From contig NZ_JAKVIP010000008.1 in NCBI RefSeq assembly GCF_022601875.1, positions 98,689 to 162,688 on the forward strand: a DNA stretch of 64,000 bases, in the 5' to 3' direction. This document shows, one piece after another, positions 26,937 to 37,026 of this stretch (within the stretch, counting starts at the first letter, position 1; each line of letters opens with the position of its first letter). The translations under genes and the position numbers were made by a program. Origin of the DNA: Chryseobacterium sp. SSA4.19. GTDB taxonomy: Bacteria; Bacteroidota; Bacteroidia; Flavobacteriales; Weeksellaceae. Under the pieces are notes generated by a model that was given only the letters and a program-made list of their open reading frames with translations, was not told where the DNA came from and ran no database searches.

Positions 26937-26963
26937 CCCGGTGAAACTTTCACCGGGATTTTT
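26937..26963 (+). terminator. terminator after tsf
   Basis: Arms CCCGGTGAAA (26937-26946) and TTTCACCGGG (26948-26957), tight one-base apex, followed by ATTTTTTTG. A strong GC stem for this genome. Confidence 0.85.
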
Positions 26964-27119
26964 TTGTTCTTTATCATGAATATATTACTTATTTATTCAA
27001 ATGATCAAAGTTTGATAAATAAATGACCTATATATTATTAAGCACAGCAATTAGTTAAGAATCGTGAATAAAATACGAAATTCATTAACATTAATTTAAC
27101 AATATTTCAAATATTATTT

Positions 27120-27127
27120 TAAATTTG
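27120..27127 (+). promoter_or_regulatory. -7 box of first IgGFc-like gene (TAAATTTG)
   Basis: TAAATTTG fits TAnnTTTG and ends 22 bp before the ATG at 27150. No clear -33 element. Confidence 0.5.
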
Positions 27128-27149
27128 TATAAATCATAATTATCAATAT

Positions 27150-30100
27150 ATGAAAAGATTTCTACTTAGCTTAGTATTGGTTTTTTTAACAATTAATACT
27201 CTTTTTGCACAGAGAGATACCGAACATTGGTTTGCTCCCATGATGTCAAGAGCAGGCATGAGCTCACACGCTCAGTCAATATACTTCTCTACAGATTCCA
27301 CTACACCATTTGATGTTGAAATCTATAATAATAATGTCGTAATTGGTACAGTTACAAATCTTGTAAAGGGCAACCCGAAAATATTCAATCTGCTTTCCAC
27401 TACTCCGGCACCGGGTTTACCGCCGTCTGCAAACCTTGTTGCAACGGCACAGAGTGATGTTTTTACACCTATAGCAAAGGGTATTTACACAAAAGGAAGT
27501 AAGCCTTACTATGCCAATCTAAGATTATCAATCACCAGCCACGGTGAAATTTTGGTATCTAAAGGAAAAGCCGGTCTTGGTAAAAAGTTTTATGCAGCGT
27601 ATGCGCCCATTACTGAAGGGGGTAATAGCCTTTATAATTTCACAACAGGAATTTTAGCTACTGAAAACAACACCATCGTTACCGTTTCAGGATATTCTTC
27701 TACTGTTGTATTTTCTAACGGAAATACAGGGGCTACTACTCCTTCCATATCTTTTCCTTTACAGAAAGGACAATCGTACATTATCGAGGGCCAAGGAACA
27801 CAAACGGGAAACCAAACCGGTTTTATTGGTGCTAAGATTGAAGCAGACAAACCTATTTCTGTAACGAATGGTAATTTCAACGGTCAGTTTTCCTGGGGAC
27901 CTGTCGGTAGCAGTTCGGATATTATTATGGATCAATCTGTACCTGTAGACAGGTTAGGGAACGAATTTGTTGTCGTAAAAGGGAATGGTAATGTGGACGC
28001 TAAAATGGAAGACGCTCTTATTATTGCCACAGAAAATAATACTGAAGTACAGATTAACGGGGGACCAGTAGTAGCTACACTTAACGAAGGTCAATTTTAC
28101 AGAGTAAACGGACCTAATAATGGAACTCCTGCGAACAATACCAATTATATAGATCAAGGCAACGGACATTATAACATGTATATTAAGACTTCAAAGAATG
28201 TATATGTTTATCAGCTTCTTGCAGGGCTTGCAACAAGCATTGCAACACTGGGATACAACTATATCCCACCTTTGAACTGTTTTTTACCTAGAAAAATTGA
28301 TGAAATTTCAGCAATAAACGATCTTAACGGAAGTTCAAATGATATTAAATTAAATATTCTTACTGAAGCCGGATCTACTGTAAATTACAGCATTAATGGA
28401 GGAGCTCCAATTACACCAACTACAGTACAAGGACCTTACCCAGTTAATGGAACAAATGCATGGGTATCATATTCTATTCCTGCATTATCAGGAAATATAA
28501 CTGTTACATCAACCAAAGCTGTAACTGCAGGTATTGCCGGAGGGAGTGGAGCCGTTGGATATGGAGGTTATTTTGCAGGATTCTCCTCAATTCCTGTTAT
28601 TGCAAAAAAATCAGGAGAGTGTGTTCCGGGAATCGTACTGGAAGTGGATGACAGCTACGAGGGGTACCAGTGGTTTCTGAACGGCATTGCTATTCCTGGA
28701 GCGACACAGTCAACATACACTCCTACGCAGGCCGGGAATTATACGGTAAAGGTATCTATGGGAACATGCCCGCCGATTACAACTCCGATCTATAAAGTAT
28801 TTGCGTGTATAAGAAATACTACCGCTGCATTAAATGCATGTGCCACCAAAGTCATTGCTCCGGCATTCTCTTTCACAACTACTCAGACACCGGTAGCAAG
28901 CACCGTAACAATTCTCACCTATCCTACCCATGGCACAGCGACAGTAAATCCTACAACGGGACAGATTGTCTATATTCCAAATACAGGATATACAGGTCCT
29001 GACACTATTGTCTATCAGTTCTGCGGAAATGCCACCGAATTTATTGACTGTGAACACGTTACTTTAAATTTAAATGTTGTTCCTTTTATCTTAACGGACA
29101 AAACCATCAAAGCCTGTCAATATAATGGACAGGGATTCTTTGATCTTACGACAGCCAATGTAACAGATTATAATCCGGTAGTAAAAGTATTCTATCATAC
29201 CCTGGCAGATCTTAATGCATCAATCAACCCGATTACCAATGCTACACAATATCTTTCTTCAGCAGGTTTTGTTTATGTAAAAGTAACCACTAGCGAAGGA
29301 TGTGTGGGCTTTGCAAAAATCACCTTGGAGTTCCTGCCGGCTCCGGTAGTCTACGAAGCGACATTGAGCGAATGCTTCTTGGAGACTGATGAAACCAAAG
29401 CAAAATTCAACCTGACCATTGCTAATGTTTCCCAGGAAACTCCTGTAACTAAAAAGTATTATCCTACATTTGCAGATGCCAGCAACAATACCAATCCAAT
29501 TGTCAATGCCGATTCTTATATTTCAGGAAATACAACAGTGTACATCAGGGTTTTCAACAGCAACCAGTGTTATGCCATTGCTAAAGTGAACTTGAAGGTG
29601 ATCCCTCCGAAAAGATCAGCAGTACTGATCGATAAAACCATCTGCATTGACGGCAGAACCAATCTTGATGCAGGGCCGGGATACCAGTCTTATGAATGGA
29701 GCACAGGTGCCACAACCCAGATATTGGAAGACGCTACAGTAGGGAACTATTGGGTAATCCTGGAAGACAGCGGATGTTTTGTAAAGCAATTGGTAAATGT
29801 TAATAAAGCGCAGGATCCTGTAATTTCAGAAATTGAAATTTCCAACAATACGGTAACGGTCCATGTGACGGGAGGAAAAGCACCTTATCAGTATGCCGTG
29901 GATGCACCAACTAACTGGCAGGATTCCAATGTATTTACAGGGCTTTCAAGAGGACAGCATATTTTTTATGTAAAAGATGTATACAACTGTACACCGGTTT
30001 CTGTAGAAGTGACAGTACCAAATCTCCTAAATGCCATCACACCAAACGGTGATAATAAAAATGATTTTATCGACTACAGTGAGTTGGCTTATAAAGACAA

Positions 30101-30302
30101 CCTTACTTTTGTAATCTATGATAGATACGGAAATAAGATATTTACCGGAGATAAATTCAACAACTACAAATGGGACGGTAAGCATTATGACAAGAAAATA
30201 GTAACCGGAACCTATTGGTATCATATTAACTGGAATGAACCTAATAAAGACAAAACTCCGATTAAATATACAGGCTGGATCCTGGTAAAAAATATAAATT
30301 AA
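27150..30302 (+). CDS. IgGFc-binding-like T9SS type B cell-surface protein, copy 1
   Basis: This 1050-residue secreted protein has a signal peptide (cleavage near LFA-Q). It then has an N-terminal module of about 460 residues starting RDTEHWFAPMM and containing ATENNTIVTVSGYSS, QKGQSYIIEGQG, IGAKIEADKPISVTNGNF and MDQSVPVDRLGNEFVVVKG, which resembles the IgGFc-binding N-terminal domain. Ig-like (from about 488) and cadherin-like (GTATVNPTTGQIVYIPN) repeats follow. A gliding-motility-associated type B C-terminal domain ends it (961-1050: NAITPNGDNKNDFIDY, YDRYGNKIF, GTYWYHINW, GWILVKN). It is exported by T9SS and probably attached to or released from the surface as an adhesin. First of three tandem paralogues, each with its own promoter box and two with clear terminators. 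Confidence 0.88.
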   Translation: MKRFLLSLVLVFLTINTLFAQRDTEHWFAPMMSRAGMSSHAQSIYFSTDSTTPFDVEIYNNNVVIGTVTNLVKGNPKIFNLLSTTPAPGLPPSANLVATAQSDVFTPIAKGIYTKGSKPYYANLRLSITSHGEILVSKGKAGLGKKFYAAYAPITEGGNSLYNFTTGILATENNTIVTVSGYSSTVVFSNGNTGATTPSISFPLQKGQSYIIEGQGTQTGNQTGFIGAKIEADKPISVTNGNFNGQFSWGPVGSSSDIIMDQSVPVDRLGNEFVVVKGNGNVDAKMEDALIIATENNTEVQINGGPVVATLNEGQFYRVNGPNNGTPANNTNYIDQGNGHYNMYIKTSKNVYVYQLLAGLATSIATLGYNYIPPLNCFLPRKIDEISAINDLNGSSNDIKLNILTEAGSTVNYSINGGAPITPTTVQGPYPVNGTNAWVSYSIPALSGNITVTSTKAVTAGIAGGSGAVGYGGYFAGFSSIPVIAKKSGECVPGIVLEVDDSYEGYQWFLNGIAIPGATQSTYTPTQAGNYTVKVSMGTCPPITTPIYKVFACIRNTTAALNACATKVIAPAFSFTTTQTPVASTVTILTYPTHGTATVNPTTGQIVYIPNTGYTGPDTIVYQFCGNATEFIDCEHVTLNLNVVPFILTDKTIKACQYNGQGFFDLTTANVTDYNPVVKVFYHTLADLNASINPITNATQYLSSAGFVYVKVTTSEGCVGFAKITLEFLPAPVVYEATLSECFLETDETKAKFNLTIANVSQETPVTKKYYPTFADASNNTNPIVNADSYISGNTTVYIRVFNSNQCYAIAKVNLKVIPPKRSAVLIDKTICIDGRTNLDAGPGYQSYEWSTGATTQILEDATVGNYWVILEDSGCFVKQLVNVNKAQDPVISEIEISNNTVTVHVTGGKAPYQYAVDAPTNWQDSNVFTGLSRGQHIFYVKDVYNCTPVSVEVTVPNLLNAITPNGDNKNDFIDYSELAYKDNLTFVIYDRYGNKIFTGDKFNNYKWDGKHYDKKIVTGTYWYHINWNEPNKDKTPIKYTGWILVKNIN

Positions 30303-30330
30303 GCATTTATAAAATTAAAATGTCACATTA

Positions 30331-30360
30331 AAAACCACTGAAGAGAATTTCAGTGGTTTT
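30331..30360 (+). terminator. terminator after IgGFc-like copy 1
   Basis: Arms AAAACCACTGAA (30331-30342) and TTCAGTGGTTTT (30349-30360), six-base loop. The same 12-base arm occurs in the terminator at 40217-40254. Confidence 0.8.
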
Positions 30361-30525
30361 AATTTATAAACTCATCTATTCCTAAAACTAAACTGTATCT
30401 TCATTTATATAGAAAAAATCTTTTGTTAACACTGATATGATTATTATTTAACAAAAATTATTGAAAATACAGCTTTACAATCGTGTTTTTCTTATGTTTT
30501 TTACAAAATTTAAGAAATAAAATTC

Positions 30526-30533
30526 TATTTTTG
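30526..30533 (+). promoter_or_regulatory. -7 box of second IgGFc-like gene (TATTTTTG)
   Basis: TATTTTTG fits TAnnTTTG, 21 bp before ATG 30555. It lies inside the longer open frame that begins at 30483, which argues against that longer start. Confidence 0.5.
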
Positions 30534-30554
30534 TTAATGCTAAATTTCACAACC

Positions 30555-33386
30555 ATGAAAAAACAACTTTACTTTATCCTTTTATTTGCTCTTACTTTTA
30601 TTACCCTTTCAGCCCAAAGGGATACAGAACATTGGTTTGCTCCTTTTTCTGCTGCCAATCTATCTCCTACGGCAAAACAGGCGGTATATCTTTCTACGGA
30701 TTCAACCACTCCTTTCACCGTTACTATTTATAATAACGGTATCGTGCTTGGAACCTCAACCATCAGCAAAGGAAACCCGCAGGTCTATGATATCAATGCA
30801 GCAGATATGATCGGCTCTACCGGTACAGATCTTTTCACTGTCGGCAGCAAGGGGCTCTATCTTAAGGGCACCAAACCTTTTTTTGCAACCTTCAGGTTTG
30901 TTGTTCCTGCCCATGGTGAAATTTTAACATCCAAAGGAAAAGCAGGGATCGGAAAGAAATTTTATGCAGTTGTGGCTCCCATTACCAATAGTAGCTCAGG
31001 CATGAATTTTACAACAGGAATTCTGGCTACAGAAGATAACACCACCGTTACGGTTTCAGGGTACTCACCTGCCGTTGTGTTCACCAATGGAGTAACCGGA
31101 GCTGCTTCGCCGACTTTAACCTTTACACTTGACAAAGGGAAATCTTATATTATTGAAGGAAGAGGAAATCAATCTGGTAATCAAACCGGTTTTATCGGTG
31201 CTAAAATAATTTCTGACAAACCCGTTTCGATTACCAACGGAAATTTTCTGGGTGAATATAATATCGGGACAGGACTAACTGGTGGAGATATCGTAATGGA
31301 CCAGTCTGTTCCTATAGACCGATTAGGAAAAGAATTTGTTATCGTAAAAGGCTTTGGTAATATTGCCGCTAAAACGGAAGATGTTTTAGTGGTTGCTACG
31401 GAAGATAATACCCAGATATTTGTCAATGACAACCCTATCTCTGTTGCTACCATTAATGAAGGACAGCACTATCGCGTTAATGAGCCTAACAACACCAATT
31501 ATATTGACCAGGGGAGCGGTCATTATAATATGTATGTGAGAACTAGCAAAAATGCTTATGTATACCAGCTTCTTGCCGGAACAGCGACTTCCAGTGCAAC
31601 AATCGGGTTTAATTATATTCCACCTCTTAACTGTCTGTTGCCGAGAAAAATTGATGAGATCGGGATGATAGAAATGCTTCCTCAGGCATCCAATAATATT
31701 AAGCTTAATATTTTAACAGAAAAAGGAGCTGCTGTAACGTACAGCATTAATGGCGGAGCACCAATAACACCAACAGCAACGCAGGGACCTTATGATGTAT
31801 CAGGAACGCTGGATTGGGAGTCTTATTCCATTACAGGAGTTACCGGAAATGTTGCAATTATTTCTACCAAAGCGGTTACGGCAGGAATTGCGGGAGGAAG
31901 CGGTGTAGTGGGATATGGAGGATATTTCGCCGGTTTTTCTTCCGTCCCGGCAATCAGCAAAACGGGGGAATGTGTTCCAGGAGCTGTATTGGAAACAGGT
32001 GACAGCTTTGAATCTTATCAGTGGTTCTTAGGCAATACCCCTATTCCCGGAGCCAATACCTATACTTATACACCCATGCAACCGGGAAATTATACCGTAC
32101 AAGTGGGAATGGGCGGATGCTTTGCAACCACTCCCATTTTTATAGTGGAATCCTGCTATGAACAGACTACAAAAAGCTTAATCATCTGTGAAGCTCAAAA
32201 AACAATTATTCCTAAATTCACCAATCATACTGTTCCGGTGATTCTGAGTACCGTACAGATCGATGTACCGCCTACCAAAGGAACGGCAACAATTGATGCT
32301 GTAACAGGAATTATTACCTATACCCCTAACTCAGGATTTTCAGGTACCGATATGATGGTTTATCACTTCTGCGCCAATCCTGCTACCGGAGTCGGCTGTG
32401 AACAGGTAACCATGACATTGATTGTAGACCCTAATCCTGTTGTAAAAAATGTATCGATAAGAGCATGTTATATTCAAGGGCAGCCCACTAAGGCAATGTT
32501 CAATCTTGAAACATCAGGATTCACCACTCAGACAGGAATGATAAAAAAATATTATGCTACACTTGCAGACCTCAGCAGCGGAATCAATGAAATCAATCCG
32601 ATAGATTATATTTCTTCAAATACAACAGTATATGTAAAAGTAATCAATTCAAATGGCTGTTTCAGCATTGCAGAAATTACGTTAAATGTACTTCCTCCCG
32701 TAAACTCTACTGTATTGAGTGATAAAATTATCTGTGTCGAAAATAAAGCGACTTTAGATGCAGGGTCCGGATTTGACGGTTATGAATGGAACACCGGTGA
32801 AACAACCCAGACCATCAATGCAGGAATCGGTACATATTGGGTCAACCTTAAAACCGGAGAATGCTTTACCAGACAGAATGTAAAAGTAATTCCTGCCGTA
32901 CAGCCTGTCATTTCAAATCTTGAGATTAAAAACAATACCATTACGGTAACCGTAATTGGAGGAACTCCTCCTTATAAATATTCACTGGATGGTATAAACT
33001 GGCAGGATTCAAACTTTTTCGAGAACCTTCCCAGGGGTGAAAACAGCATTTACGTAAAAGATTTTTACAACTGCGAACCTATTGATGTAACCGTTACGGT
33101 TCCCAACCTGCTGAATGCCATAACCCCTAATGGCGATAATAAAAATGATTATATCGACTATTCTGAGTTAGCTTATAAGAAAAATTTAGTATTTAATATT
33201 TATGACCGGTACGGAAATAAAGTACATCAGGCCAACCAGTACAATGCGTACAGATGGGATGGGACCATGTATGGTAAAAAAATCCCGACTGCCACATACT
33301 GGTATGAGATTACATGGACAGAACCTAATAAAGCACAGACCCAGATAAAATACTCTGGATGGGTACTGGTAAAAAATATAGAATAA
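30555..33386 (+). CDS. IgGFc-binding-like T9SS type B cell-surface protein, copy 2
   Basis: This 943-residue paralogue of the gene at 27150 starts at MKKQLYFILL, whose signal peptide is cleaved near LSA-Q; the upstream GTG start at 30483 was rejected because the promoter box lies downstream of it. Modules are the same: RDTEHWFAPFS, LATEDNTTVTVSGYSP, IGAKIISDKPVSITNGNF, MDQSVPIDRLGKEFVIVKG, an Ig-like unit, GTATIDAVTGIITYTPN, and a type B C-terminal domain at 854-943 (NAITPNGDNKNDYIDY, GWVLVKN). It is about 100 residues shorter than copy 1, missing part of the repeat region. Probable T9SS-exported adhesin. Close sequence kinship to copy 1 suggests tandem duplication. Confidence 0.87.
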   Translation: MKKQLYFILLFALTFITLSAQRDTEHWFAPFSAANLSPTAKQAVYLSTDSTTPFTVTIYNNGIVLGTSTISKGNPQVYDINAADMIGSTGTDLFTVGSKGLYLKGTKPFFATFRFVVPAHGEILTSKGKAGIGKKFYAVVAPITNSSSGMNFTTGILATEDNTTVTVSGYSPAVVFTNGVTGAASPTLTFTLDKGKSYIIEGRGNQSGNQTGFIGAKIISDKPVSITNGNFLGEYNIGTGLTGGDIVMDQSVPIDRLGKEFVIVKGFGNIAAKTEDVLVVATEDNTQIFVNDNPISVATINEGQHYRVNEPNNTNYIDQGSGHYNMYVRTSKNAYVYQLLAGTATSSATIGFNYIPPLNCLLPRKIDEIGMIEMLPQASNNIKLNILTEKGAAVTYSINGGAPITPTATQGPYDVSGTLDWESYSITGVTGNVAIISTKAVTAGIAGGSGVVGYGGYFAGFSSVPAISKTGECVPGAVLETGDSFESYQWFLGNTPIPGANTYTYTPMQPGNYTVQVGMGGCFATTPIFIVESCYEQTTKSLIICEAQKTIIPKFTNHTVPVILSTVQIDVPPTKGTATIDAVTGIITYTPNSGFSGTDMMVYHFCANPATGVGCEQVTMTLIVDPNPVVKNVSIRACYIQGQPTKAMFNLETSGFTTQTGMIKKYYATLADLSSGINEINPIDYISSNTTVYVKVINSNGCFSIAEITLNVLPPVNSTVLSDKIICVENKATLDAGSGFDGYEWNTGETTQTINAGIGTYWVNLKTGECFTRQNVKVIPAVQPVISNLEIKNNTITVTVIGGTPPYKYSLDGINWQDSNFFENLPRGENSIYVKDFYNCEPIDVTVTVPNLLNAITPNGDNKNDYIDYSELAYKKNLVFNIYDRYGNKVHQANQYNAYRWDGTMYGKKIPTATYWYEITWTEPNKAQTQIKYSGWVLVKNIE

Positions 33387-33403
33387 CATTTTATAACCCA
33401 CTG

Positions 33404-33434
33404 AAAACCATGATCTTGAAATCATGGTTTTTTG
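33404..33434 (+). terminator. terminator after IgGFc-like copy 2
   Basis: Arms AAAACCATGAT (33404-33414) and ATCATGGTTTT (33421-33431), six-base loop, then T run. Confidence 0.8.
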
Positions 33435-33467
33435 TTTATTTTTTAAGCAGTTAATCCTTTTTATTAT

Positions 33468-33475
33468 TAAATTTG
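33468..33475 (+). promoter_or_regulatory. -7 box of third IgGFc-like gene (TAAATTTG)
   Basis: TAAATTTG fits TAnnTTTG, 19 bp before ATG 33495. The sequence is the same as the box of copy 1. Confidence 0.5.
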
Positions 33476-33494
33476 TAATAAATACTACATCTGA

Positions 33495-36400
33495 ATGAAG
33501 AGAATTCTATCTTTTTTATTTATATTTTATTTTTTCACCTCTGCATTTGCCCAGCTGGACAGAGAGCATTGGTTTGCTCCCATGATAGACCGTACGGGAA
33601 ATTCGAATCCTTACCAGAAAGTATATCTTTCCACCAGCCGTACCACTCCTTTTCCGGTAAGTATTTATAATAATAATGTTTTAATTGCTACGGTAAATAT
33701 CAGCAAAGGCAATCCTCAGAAGGTTGACATTTTACGGGAATATATCATCACTACACAGCAAACGGATCTTTTCACCCCTACAACAAAAGGAATTTATTTA
33801 AAAGCGGAATTTCCTTTTTATGCCAATCTGAGGTTTTCCGTTTTTAATCATGCCGAGATTATTACTTCTAAAGGAATACCTTCCACCGGCAAAAATTTTC
33901 ATGTTGCCACCGCTCCGATTACGGTAAACAGTTTGATTCTGAATTTTATGACAAGTGTATTGGCTACGGAGGACAATACTACAGTTACTGTATCAGGTTA
34001 TCAACCTACCGTACAGTTTTCAAATGGAACAACAGGGGCTACGACACCGACCATGACCTTCACTTTGAACAAAGGACAGTCATACATTATCGATGGCAGG
34101 GGAAGCAACAGCGGAAACTTTGACGGTTTTATCGGAGCTAAAATCACAGCCGATAAACCTGTGAATGTAACGAACGGAAACTTTAACGGTCAGTATGCCG
34201 GAAACTATCCAGACAAATCTGATATTTTAATGGACCAGTCTGTTCCGGTGGAAAGACTGGGAAATGAGTTTGCTTTGGTTAAAGGCAACGGCAGTCTGAC
34301 TTCAAATATGGAAGGTGCCCTTGTCATTGCCACCGAGAACAATACAGAAATACGCGTTAATGATGAAATTTTACCTGTTGCTGTTTTAAATACCGGCCAG
34401 TATTTTATGATTCCCGGCAGTAAATACCAGCTCCAGGGAAGCGGTCACTACAATTTATACATCAGAACTTCCAAGAATGCTTACATTTATCAGGTTCTGG
34501 CAGGAGATTCCAATGCATCGGGAAATGAAATGGCTACAGGCGGCTTTAACTTTATACCGGCTCTGAACTGCTACCTGCCTAAACAAATCAATGAGCTTGG
34601 TCTCATTAATGAGAATTTTGTGTATTCGGGCGGGAATCTGAGCGGAATTTTAAACATTCCGACAAAGCTGAACCTGATTACAGAAAGAGGTGCGGCAGTT
34701 ACCGTGAACGGAATTACACCGCCGGCAACCACAGGTCCCTTTAACATGACCGGGACTAACAACTGGGTGACGTACGGTATTCCTAATACAACGGGAACAA
34801 TTACAATTGTCTCCTCCAAAGCCATTACTGCAGGAATAACCGCAGGAAGTGATGCCGTTGGCTACGGAGGCTTTTTTGCAGGGTTCCCTACTCAACCTGT
34901 GATTTTGAAATCCGGCGGAGACTGCATTCCGGGAATTATTCTTACCGTTGACCCGATCATTTATGACACCTATCAATGGTATGTCAACGGAAATATTATA
35001 ACCGGAGCCACAGGTTCATCCATTACACCTACTCAAGCAGGATATTATACCTGTTCCGTAACCATGGGAAGCTGTGCACCATTGGTAACCGAACAGTTTA
35101 AAGTACTAAACTGTACAAAATTGACAACAGCAAACTATGATGTCTGCACTACAAAAACAATTCCTCCTGCATTTACAACATCTGCACAAACACCCGTTCC
35201 TTCAACCGTAGCTATTCTTACGGCACCATCTTCAGGCACGGCAACCATAAATGCAGCAACAGGCGTTATTACCTACACCGCAACCAATCCCGGAACAGCA
35301 GGAACCGACACTTTCACCTATACATTTTGCGGGAATAACCCAGATTTCCCGGATTGTGAAACAGTGACGGTAAGCATCAACATCCAGACTTTACCCGTTA
35401 ATAATACGACATTGAATGCCTGCGACAACGGATCCGGGCAGGGCATATTTAATCTGACCACAGCGAATGTTACCGGCAGTTCACCAGTGACCATAACCTA
35501 TTATCCTTCTTTATTAAATGCTCAAAACGAAACTCCAGGAACACTCATAGGAACATCGACTGCTTATCCGGCCTCTAACGGAACCATTGTATATGCAGTC
35601 GTAAAAAACAATATCGGATGCAAGAGTATTGCACAAATCACACTTCACGTATATCCTTTTGCAACAGTTATTAATAATTATACAGGATCGTTCTGCGATG
35701 ATAATTTAGATGGTGTTGTAAATGTGAACTTATCCTCAATTACGCCAATTGTATTGAGCAATCCCTCTTATTTTACAGGGGTAAGGTATTATGCAAGTCT
35801 GTTGGATGCTAATGCAGGAAACACCAATACACTGCCAAATAGCTGGACCTATACAGCAAACACAACCATCTATATCAGGGTAGATTCACCGGACGGATGT
35901 CCGCCTGTCATCAAACCGCTTATTTTTACCGTTGGGGCAAAAATCCCTTTGATAAAAACGGCCTATGCCATGAGCATATGTGATAATGACCTTGACGGAA
36001 TAAAATCAACCGATTTGATGTCATACATCAGTCAGTATACTGCTGATCCTTTGGTAACGGCAACTTTCCACCCTACTCTAGCGGATGCACAAAACAATAC
36101 GGCTCCTATAGCGAATCCAATAAACGCTACGGGAACACAAACCATTTATATCCGGTTTGAAAAACCGGGAGCCTGTCCTAATGTCGCTTCTATTACCGTT
36201 ACGATAAGAATCCCTAAACATTCTCCTGTTTTAACGGATAAGATCATTTGTCCGAAAGCTTTTACAACATTAAATGCAGACAGCGGATTTGACAGTTATC
36301 TTTGGAGCACAGGAGCAACAACCTCTTCTATTTCAAATGTCAGTGCAGGAACCTACTGGGTTGACTTAACATTCCAGGGATGTACATACAGACAGACGGT

Positions 36401-36899
36401 AACCGTAACTGAATCGGTACTTCCCGCCATTACCATGATTGAAGTCAATGGTAATAGTGTAACCATAGGCGTTAGCGGAGGAACTCCACCTTATCAGTAT
36501 TCTTTGGACGGAACTACCTGGCAGGACTCAAATGTATTCATGAATGTCCCTAGAGGAAATCACACCATTCATGTTCGTGATACAAACAGATGTGACGAAA
36601 TAGTAAGAACTTTTGTCATTATTAATCTGATCAACACCATTACTCCGAATATGGACGGATACAATGATACCATCGATTATTCAACATTAATGAATAATGA
36701 CCGTATCGAATTCAGAATATTCGACAGATACGGTGCGGAAGTTTTCAGGGGCACACCGGCAAATAAATTCATTTGGGACGGAAAAATTACCGGAAGAGCC
36801 GTCAATACAGCAACCTACTGGTATTTTATCAGCTGGACAGAATTTGGCGGAAGTACTACAGTAAAATATTCCAGCTGGCTGCTGATAAAAAATTATTAA
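33495..36899 (+). CDS. IgGFc-binding-like T9SS type B cell-surface protein, copy 3 (longest)
   Basis: This 1134-residue protein has a signal peptide (cleavage near AFA-Q) followed by LDREHWFAPMI, LATEDNTTVTVSGYQP, IGAKITADKPVNVTNGNF and MDQSVPVERLGNEFALVKG. Ig-like and cadherin-like units come next. Two extra units of the form SFCDDNLDGVVNVNLSSI and SICDNDLDGIKSTDLMSY are not present in copies 1 and 2. The type B C-terminal domain (1047-1134) reads NTITPNMDGYNDTIDY, with Met in place of the usual Gly after TPN. It is the most divergent of the three in the C-terminal half. Probable T9SS-exported surface protein. No clear terminator follows. Confidence 0.87.
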   Translation: MKRILSFLFIFYFFTSAFAQLDREHWFAPMIDRTGNSNPYQKVYLSTSRTTPFPVSIYNNNVLIATVNISKGNPQKVDILREYIITTQQTDLFTPTTKGIYLKAEFPFYANLRFSVFNHAEIITSKGIPSTGKNFHVATAPITVNSLILNFMTSVLATEDNTTVTVSGYQPTVQFSNGTTGATTPTMTFTLNKGQSYIIDGRGSNSGNFDGFIGAKITADKPVNVTNGNFNGQYAGNYPDKSDILMDQSVPVERLGNEFALVKGNGSLTSNMEGALVIATENNTEIRVNDEILPVAVLNTGQYFMIPGSKYQLQGSGHYNLYIRTSKNAYIYQVLAGDSNASGNEMATGGFNFIPALNCYLPKQINELGLINENFVYSGGNLSGILNIPTKLNLITERGAAVTVNGITPPATTGPFNMTGTNNWVTYGIPNTTGTITIVSSKAITAGITAGSDAVGYGGFFAGFPTQPVILKSGGDCIPGIILTVDPIIYDTYQWYVNGNIITGATGSSITPTQAGYYTCSVTMGSCAPLVTEQFKVLNCTKLTTANYDVCTTKTIPPAFTTSAQTPVPSTVAILTAPSSGTATINAATGVITYTATNPGTAGTDTFTYTFCGNNPDFPDCETVTVSINIQTLPVNNTTLNACDNGSGQGIFNLTTANVTGSSPVTITYYPSLLNAQNETPGTLIGTSTAYPASNGTIVYAVVKNNIGCKSIAQITLHVYPFATVINNYTGSFCDDNLDGVVNVNLSSITPIVLSNPSYFTGVRYYASLLDANAGNTNTLPNSWTYTANTTIYIRVDSPDGCPPVIKPLIFTVGAKIPLIKTAYAMSICDNDLDGIKSTDLMSYISQYTADPLVTATFHPTLADAQNNTAPIANPINATGTQTIYIRFEKPGACPNVASITVTIRIPKHSPVLTDKIICPKAFTTLNADSGFDSYLWSTGATTSSISNVSAGTYWVDLTFQGCTYRQTVTVTESVLPAITMIEVNGNSVTIGVSGGTPPYQYSLDGTTWQDSNVFMNVPRGNHTIHVRDTNRCDEIVRTFVIINLINTITPNMDGYNDTIDYSTLMNNDRIEFRIFDRYGAEVFRGTPANKFIWDGKITGRAVNTATYWYFISWTEFGGSTTVKYSSWLLIKNY

Positions 36900-37007
36900 T
36901 TTTATATATAATCTTCATAACATTCATTAACAGTTCCAAACCAAAGTTTAATATAACTTTAACCTCTGTCGGCTCATTAATCAGGTGTAAATTGATGCAA
37001 TTGTGTG

Positions 37008-37015
37008 TAATTTTG
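37008..37015 (+). promoter_or_regulatory. -7 box (TAATTTTG) of CarboxypepD_reg-like gene
   Basis: TAATTTTG fits TAnnTTTG and ends 11 bp before ATG 37027. It supports the shorter start. Confidence 0.5.
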
Positions 37016-37026
37016 CCTTTAAGTAT

